Shown one piece after another: positions 57,306-64,000 of a stretch of 64,000 nt of DNA. A program made the position numbers and the translations under genes. The DNA comes from Cocos nucifera. Lineage: Eukaryota > Streptophyta > Magnoliopsida > Arecales > Arecaceae. The notes beneath the pieces are model-generated. The model saw only the letters and a program-made list of their open reading frames with translations. It was not told where the DNA came from and did not search any database. How positions within the stretch are numbered: position 1 is the stretch's first letter; each line of letters begins with the position of its first letter. The stretch is from contig QRFJ01002103.1 of assembly GCA_006176705.1 (NCBI GenBank), positions 186,001 to 250,000 of the forward strand, in the 5' to 3' direction.

Positions 57306-59552
57306 TGTTAGAAAATACATCCTAAAGCCAATCATCTATGTGGTAGATGATTGAAATTAGTATATGAATTATCTAATAATAATAGATATTTGGCTGGTTC
57401 ATCATAAAAATTCTATCTTTCTTAAATGAACTCCTAAATTATGATGAAGTCTTTAGAACCACAATCAATCGATAAAGAAGGATTTATCGGATGGTTTTTA
57501 AACTATTTACGATCAAATGATAAGTTATTAATAAGGATGATAACTTATCGAGTGTAGATTGCTGTATGCCATATGCATTGGTTGTCCTCATAACCAAGTT
57601 GTATGAAGATACTGGTATGGCATCTAGGTGAGATGTAGGAGTACATCTGCGCTGAACTTGATAAATATAGTACTCTAGTATCAAGAGTAGCTAGCTAAGA
57701 CCAATGGATATAAGTGTCCCTCCGACCTGAGATCACCATGGTGACTTGTAAGCAACTCACTATACTTTGATGCTAGATTGCCTCTATTTCTAATATAGGT
57801 TTGAAAGATTTTTGGGCATAGTCAAGTACTTGTGAAGTTGGTGTGTGAGTCAATATGGGATTGACCATTTTTGATTAGCTTCAGAAAGAGAATGACTCGT
57901 TGTATTTCAATTTAGCGAAACCCAGGCCTGGGTAATCCGAGTGATGAGTCACGAGATTTGCAAAATTTTGAAATACAGTAGGGATGACTTGTATGAGTGT
58001 TGATAGTATACTTGAAGTTATCTTGAGCATTATTGGTTAAAGGGATGAATTATATGGTAACCATGGGCCATGGTTCTAAGAATGTTGCTTTGCATATATT
58101 CGATCTATCCGAACGTCGGAAACCATTGCTACATGGTTACTTTGATTAGTACAGAAATTATTTCTTATGCTACCAACTTAGGTTCGAACCTATGGGATCA
58201 CACACATAAGTGGTTGTAACCTGATCAGATGGTTAATCGATGATTCAAAATCATTCTTAGATCAAACTATCAATACGATTGATGTTTGACCTAATGCAAG
58301 TGTTGCAGAAGGATCGATTAACAATTGGATTGCTGATTAGCTTATTTTGACTGAGCAATTAGGCTGAGATCAAGTCTAATTAAATTAGATTCAATTAGAA
58401 TTAGTTTAAACTTAATTGGATTAAGTCTAATTGACTTATTGGATAAGTCAATTGCAAGGGAGAACAAGTCCCTATTTGACTAGGACTTGAGTCCAACTAA
58501 TTTCTAATTTGATTAGAAATTAAACTTAATTTAAATTTAATTAAATCTAATTTAATTAGGCTCTTAATTGGATTAGAATTCACTATTAATTAATTTTACT
58601 TAAATCAAATTTAGAATTGGGTCTAAATGGGTTTGACCTAGTGTATAAGAGAATCCTAGTTAGACTAGGATTCCATCTTCTCCCTTGCGCCACTTTAGAA
58701 AGCCCACACCCACATATTTGTTTCTAGATTTCCATGTGATTTATTCCTCACTTAAGAAAGGTCCCCATGCCTTCTTAATCAAATGGTTTTGATTTAGTAA
58801 TTGACTTGGTCAAAATAGGTAAGTGGTTAAGTCATGGATTCTATTAGATAGAGTCCATGTAATGCAAAACATCTCCCCTCTCTTTGTGAATTAATTCCCA
58901 CACCCTCTCTTATTTTGTTGCCCCATTTGTTTTCTATTTTTGTACATGGAATGAGAAGGGTTCACACCAGATTTTTTGGGAGTGACATCCAAGAGTTGGA
59001 TGCCCCATAGAATTCCATATAATCCTCCTAAAAACTAGGTTTGACCTAGTCATAGAAGGGGGGTTGAGGGACACCACTTTTAGATGAGTTTAAGGCATGA
59101 GAAATCCCTATTCATTCCATGGTATTTTTCATATGAAAAAGAAAGAAAGGCATGGAGGTTATGGGCACCAACATTCATGGAGGAAAGCCCTTTCTTTTGG
59201 ACATCAAGTGTTGATGTCTTGATTAAGACTAAGGTAAGAGAATATTATCTTCTCTTTATTTTCTTTTAAGTATTTTTCTCTTATTTATTTTATATGATTT
59301 TTATATGATAAAAATTTAAGAGAGAGAGAGAGAGGAAGATGGCATGGGGATTAGTGCTCTAAGGTGTTGGGGTAGGATAATCAATTTTGGACATGATCTG
59401 ATCATGTCTTGATGAGAGAAAAAAAAAGAGAAGAAGGTCTTCTCTTAGGTTTCTTTGAGAACCCTTCTTCTCCATACTTTTGTGAGATTTTTCTATGAGA
59501 AAAATTAGTGAGTGTGAGATCTAAAAATATAAAAAAATTATAGGGGAGAAGG
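57306..59552 (+). repeat. Copia LTR D', forward, truncated at its 3' end
   Basis: Begins TGTTAGAAAATACATCC inside gypsy E. Its 57560-57620 portion is the reverse complement of words in LTR D (61720-61790), so it is a related copia LTR in opposite orientation. A hairpin (CAATCATCTA, TGTGG, TAGATGATTG) lies at 57329-57353, and a GA microsatellite near 59322. It is cut at 59552 by copia D before its end. No body of this element is seen, so it is either a solo LTR or continues outside the window. Confidence 0.7.
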
Positions 59553-62046
59553 TGAAGGAACCAGATCTAGGGTTTCACAAGTAGATCTTGAAACTTTTCA
59601 AGATCTTACAGCGGAAGACTTAAATAAATCTAAAATTTATTTAAATAATCATGTAAACACCTAATTCTTAGATCTATTATATGATTAAGATATGATATTA
59701 AATTAAAAATTAAAATTAAATAAAAAAAAGATTGATCAAATCAACCTAGAACTATACTACATCAAATGCAGGGATGAAGTTTATAGATCAGATCTATTAC
59801 CTAAACAAGTTTAGATATTCTAACATGCTGATCCAGACTTAAGGATGAAGTCATGAGCTGCACACATGTCCGACCTCTAGGAGTCATCCACAAGAGCATA
59901 CGATCTCTGATCTAAAATCTGATGCAGAAAATCAGCACAGCATGCTAGTACTGTGCTGATCCTTCTTCGATGGTTGATCCGATGCTCCCTTCTTCAAAAT
60001 TTGGACTCTAAAAAATATGAGAAGAAAGATGAGAGTTTGCTGATATGAGATTCTCTCAAAAAAAAAAAATTGAAAAAGAAAGAAGGAGACATTGAAAATA
60101 AAACAGCTCTAGAAAAAGACCCTCTTCTTTTTCTTCTTTTTTTCACCTAGACACCTAGTTTGGTGCCAATGGAACCCCCACGCCCAAGGACCCTCATCCT
60201 CTGATTTTTACACACCCCAAACCTCTCCCAAAGCTCTATATTTCATGAAAAAATTAAAAGAAAATTCATCGAATAAATGGGGAAAAAGAAGAGTCCAAGT
60301 TAGGTCAAATTCTTAGACTAGGAATATCCAAACATGGAAAGTTGTTGGGGTGCCCAACTCTTGAGTGCCTCCTCCACAAATATTGGCATGGACCAGCAAG
60401 GGAGGGCACACAAAGAAAGGACATTATTTTTGTGGAATAAGGGAAGAATTAATTAAAAGAGAGGGTGGCACTCAAGGGAAGATGTTTTGGTGAACAAGGA
60501 TTCTATCTCATAGAATCCTAAGCAAAATAAATTCCTCCTTTGACTTGGTCTTCCACCTAACTTTCATATATGACTTGGAGGAAGAGAGGGGGCATGAAAA
60601 TTAGGAAGAAAGATATTTTCCAAGAAAAATACCTAATAATTAGGTATGGTGGGCGTTGGGACCAAGGTGGTGCAAGGAGATAGGGAGTCCTAGTCACACT
60701 AGCACTTCTATTTTGACTTGGTCAAACAAAATCTTTTAACCAAATAAAATCAAGATTAAACCAACCAAATTAAATAAGACCCTAAACCATTTAAGGACTT
60801 AATTAAATTAGATTAAATTAAATTTAATTCTAATTTATTTTTTAATCAAATTAGAAAATTAGATTAATTCGAGTCCTAGTTAGACTAGGACTAGTTCTTC
60901 CTTGCACTTGGCTTATCCAATAAACCAATTGAACTTGATCCAATCAAGACCAAACCAAATCTAATTAAATTATATTTAATTAAACTTAATCTCAATCTAT
61001 TTGCTTAATCAAATTAAGCCAATTAGCAATCCAATTGCTAATCGATCCTTCTGCAACACTTGCACTAGGTTAAACACCAATCGTATTGATTGTTTAACTC
61101 TAAAACGATTCTTAATCGTTGATCAACTATCCGATCAGATCATAAGCTCAAATGTGTGTGACCTCATAGGTCCGAACCTAAGCCAGTAGCATAGAAATAA
61201 ATTTTTATATCAATCGAAGTGACCATCCAGCAATGATATCCGATGATTGGATAGGTCGAAGGTGTAGAACACCATCCTTAGAACCCATGTGGATATAGTT
61301 TTCATATAATTCATCCCCTTAAACACAATGCTCGTAGGATACCTCGGAGTTCAATTGTCAACTCTGATCAGATTATGCACATTGTATTTCAAAATATCAA
61401 ATCCATTTGATGAATTATTCTAGCCAAGATTTTGCTATATTGAAATATAGTGATGCATTCTTCTCCAACTCTTGGAGTGGTCAGTTTCATCTTGATCACA
61501 CTCCGACTTCGCAAGTACTTGACTATGCCTAAAAGCCTTCCATTGCTAAATTAAAAATTTATTTAGTTTGGTACCAAAGCACAGTGAGTTGCTTGCAAGT
61601 CACTAAGGTGATCTAAGGTCTAAGGGATACTTATACCTATATCCTATCAGAGACATTTTTGATAGCAGAATGCTCTAGAGTTGGTCACGTTCAATGATGA
61701 TGTATCCATACATCTCATCTGTATGCCATACCAGTATCTCCACACACCTTGGTTAAGAGGACAACCAACCTATATGGTATATAGTGACCTATGCTCGATA
61801 GATGCTGTCATCCTAATTAACAGTCTATCATTTGGTCGTGAATAAATTTATGGAATAATCGATAAATCCTCTCTTTATCAAAACTAAATAGTCCTAAGGA
61901 CTTCATTACAACAATGGAGTTTATTAGAAGATATAAATTTATGATGAAAAAAAGGTGCCAAAATATTTTTTATTAATTAATAAATTAATTACAATATCTC
62001 ATCCGTCAACAGGCTAACGATTGACTTTGGAACATAATTTCAAACA
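59553..62046 (-). repeat. 3' LTR of copia D
   Basis: 2.49-kb reverse LTR bounded by TGAAGG and CAAACA. It has a perfect inverted repeat GGATTCTAT, CTC, ATAGAATCC near 60490. No gene inside. Confidence 0.8.
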
Positions 62047-62058
62047 ACTCCTACTTAT
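62047..62058 (-). other. Polypurine tract of copia D
   Basis: Minus-strand ATAAGTAGGAGT just before the LTR start TGTTTG. Confidence 0.6.
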
Positions 62059-62059
62059 C

Positions 62060-64000
62060 CTAAAGCCACTCAGCACAGTATCTAATACCCATCTTCGACT
62101 TATGGTTGTCAAACTCCTTGATTATGAGGGCTTTAGTGAAGGGATTGACTAGGTTCTTCTTTCCATCGATCTTCTAAAGGTCGATGTCACCATGATCCAC
62201 AATCTCATGGATCAGATGGAAGCGGTGTAGAATGTGCTTTATCTGCTGGTGTGCCTTCGGTTCCTTTGCTTGAGCTATGGCACCAGTGCTGTTGCAGTAG
62301 AGTAGGATTGGACCATCAATGGAGGGTGCTACTCCGAGCTCGATGATGAACTTCCTCAACCACACAGCTTTCTTTGCTGCATCTGATGCTACCATATACT
62401 CTACTTCGTAAATAAAGTTAGGCATTGTATGCTACTTGAAACTTTTTCAGTAGATGGCTCCACCATTTAAAGTACAGACGTATCCCGATATGCTTCTACT
62501 ATCATCATGGTCAGATTGAAAGCTAAAGTCTATAAACCACACAAGTTTCAGATCTGATTCATCATAAACCAACCATTAGTCCTTTGTATTTTTTAAATAC
62601 TTAAGAATGATTTTAACCACCTTCCAGTGATTTTCTCCAAGGTTAGACTGGTATCTACTCACTACTCCTAGTGAGTATGGCACGTTTGGTCTTGTATATG
62701 TCATGGCGTACATGATAGATTCCACGATAGAAGCATATGAGACTCTACTCATACGCTCTCTCTCTTCAGGAGTTATCGGACAATCCTTCTTGGAGAGAAA
62801 AATTCAATGGCCTATCAGTAGATAGCCTATCTTGGAATTCTCCATGCTGAATCTCTTCAGCATAGTTTCTATGCACGTGGACTGGGATATACCAAGTATC
62901 CTTTTAGATCTATCCCTATAGATCTTCATCCCTAGGATGTAGGATGCTTCACCCAAGTCCTTCATGGAGAACTATGATGGCAATCATATTTTTATTCCTT
63001 ATAGTACGAAAATATCATTCCTGATTAAAAGAATGTCATCCACATACAAGATAAGGAATACAACTGCTGGACCATTTGCCTATTTATAAATGCAGGGCTC
63101 TTCTCCATTCTTAACAAAACCATATGTTTTGATCACTTTATCAAAATGCATGTTTCAACTTCGAGATGCTTGCTTCAATCCATAAATGGATTTCTGAAGC
63201 CTGCATACCTTGGACTCATGTATTGATGTGAACCCCTCAGGTTGTATCATATACACCTCTTTGGTCAGCTCTCCATTTAGGAAAGCTATCTTCACATCCA
63301 TCTACCAGACCTCATAGTCCAAATGGGCAACTATTGCAAGCATTATCCAAATGGATTTGAGCATTGCCACTGAGGAGAATGTCTCGTCATAGTCAATACC
63401 ATAATGTTGACAATACTCCTTAGCAACAATACGGGCTTTATAGGTCTCCACCTTTCCATCTGTGCCTCTTTTTCTTTTGAATATCCATTTACACCCAATA
63501 GGTTTAACCCCTTTAGGTGGATTAACTAATGTCCATACATCTTTGACCTTCATGGAATCCATTTCAGATCTCATGGCTTCTAGCCATTTCTTAGAGTCGG
63601 ATCTCTGCGTAGCATCCATGTAAGTGATCGGATCCTCATCATTCTCATCAAGTTCGATGGGAACACCATCCTGGACCAAAAAACCATAGTATCTATTCGG
63701 ATGATGTGGTACTCTACTAGATCACCTTAATGGTGCAGGTACTTTGGTCTCTGGATCTGATCTAATCAGATCCGACTCAGGTTCAGCTACAGGTGTCAGT
63801 TTTTCTACTTGATGAACTTCATCATGTTCAACCTTAGGGGCAATAGTTCCCTCACAAAGGAATTTTTTTTCCAAAAAGATTGCCTTAGGACTGATGAACA
63901 CTTTTTATTCATCAGCATGGTAGAAATAGTAACCTTTATTTTCTTTAAGATATCCTATCAACACACACTTATCAGACCGGGGTCTAAGCTTATTTGTATG
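62060..64000 (-). pseudogene. pol of copia D: integrase end, reverse transcriptase, RNase H
   Basis: Reads leftward from the window edge. The integrase carboxy terminus (GYLKENKGYYFYHADE, then AIFLEKKFLCEG) is followed by a linker and reverse transcriptase from about 63640 (KWLEAMRSEMDSM, GCKWIFKRKRG, KARIVAKEYCQ, IAFLNGELTKEVYMIQPEGF, YGLKQAS, LILYVDDILLI near 63040). RNase H follows (EVEYMVASDAAKKAVWLRKF, YCNSTGAIAQAKEP, HILHRFHLIHE) and NPFTKAL before the end at 62060. The phase is unbroken by indels as far as I can read; about a dozen stops interrupt it, each at a codon expected to be Gln, Trp or Arg. The catalytic YVDD box is intact. Non-functional through nonsense alone. Confidence 0.85.

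Larger units (their letters stand above)
59553..64000 (-). mobile_element. Copia element D, 3' half within the window
   Basis: Reverse-oriented copia with its 3' LTR at 59553-62046, polypurine tract at 62047-62058 and pol on the minus strand to the window end. The LTR starts TGTTTGAAATTATG (minus) and ends GGTTCCTTCA. Gag, leader and 5' LTR lie beyond 64000. Confidence 0.82.

Overview
This 64-kb window is plant nuclear DNA made almost entirely of nested LTR retrotransposons. I find no host protein gene, tRNA or rRNA gene, and no CRISPR array. The evidence is Ty1/copia and Ty3/gypsy polyprotein domains, tRNA-primer binding sites (TGGTATCAGAGCC type for copia, TTTTTGGCACC type for gypsy), polypurine tracts, TATA boxes inside LTRs, and LTR ends of the TG...CA form. 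AT-rich filler, 1.6-2.5 kb LTRs and heavy C-to-T decay of coding frames suggest methylated, gene-poor heterochromatin of a monocot. The repeats remind me of palms such as oil palm or date palm, but that is recollection, not proof.

Layout, left part (1-20385). An old forward copia element (family 1, copy 1) starts at its primer site at base 1 and runs to 20385. Its 3' LTR is split at 6499/18741 by a reverse-oriented LTR of the same family. That reverse LTR is itself split by a young, nearly complete forward family 1 element (copy 2, 7493-17890; LTRs about 99% identical). The result is long, nearly identical inverted LTR arms.

Middle (20386-43388). A second copia family (B) has an LTR end at 20386-20953 plus 30185-30193, a primer site at 30197 and a broken pol at 40782-43388. 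Family 1 copy 3 sits in its LTR in reverse orientation (20954-30179) with a perfect 5-bp target duplication, TATTA. Where B's gag should be lies a 10.4-kb gypsy array (30348-40781). It has the order partial internal, LTR, complete internal, LTR, partial internal, and its only recognisable protein is gag.

Right part (43389-64000). Non-coding repeat DNA leads into the 3' half of a gypsy element resembling the TAT lineage. This holds an alternating tandem array (44324-44980), a broken antisense gene with two intron-like interruptions and its own TATA-like box (45250-48290), and a 3' LTR (48921-49933). It abuts the leader of reverse copia C, whose LTR (50531-51922) is cut by gypsy E (LTR 51923-53618, internal to 57305). 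Gypsy E is cut by a forward copia LTR D' (57306-59552), and D' is cut by reverse copia D (59553 to beyond 64000).

How the parts relate. The elements act as targets for one another, often within one family. All three family 1 copies carry the same UGA in gag and the same UAG between integrase and reverse transcriptase. Copies 1 and 2 also share two +1 frameshifts. The source copies therefore already carried these lesions and either moved in trans or decode through them. Most nonsense codons elsewhere fit C-to-T or G-to-A change at CAG, CAA, CGA or TGG codons, as expected of cytosine-methylated DNA.
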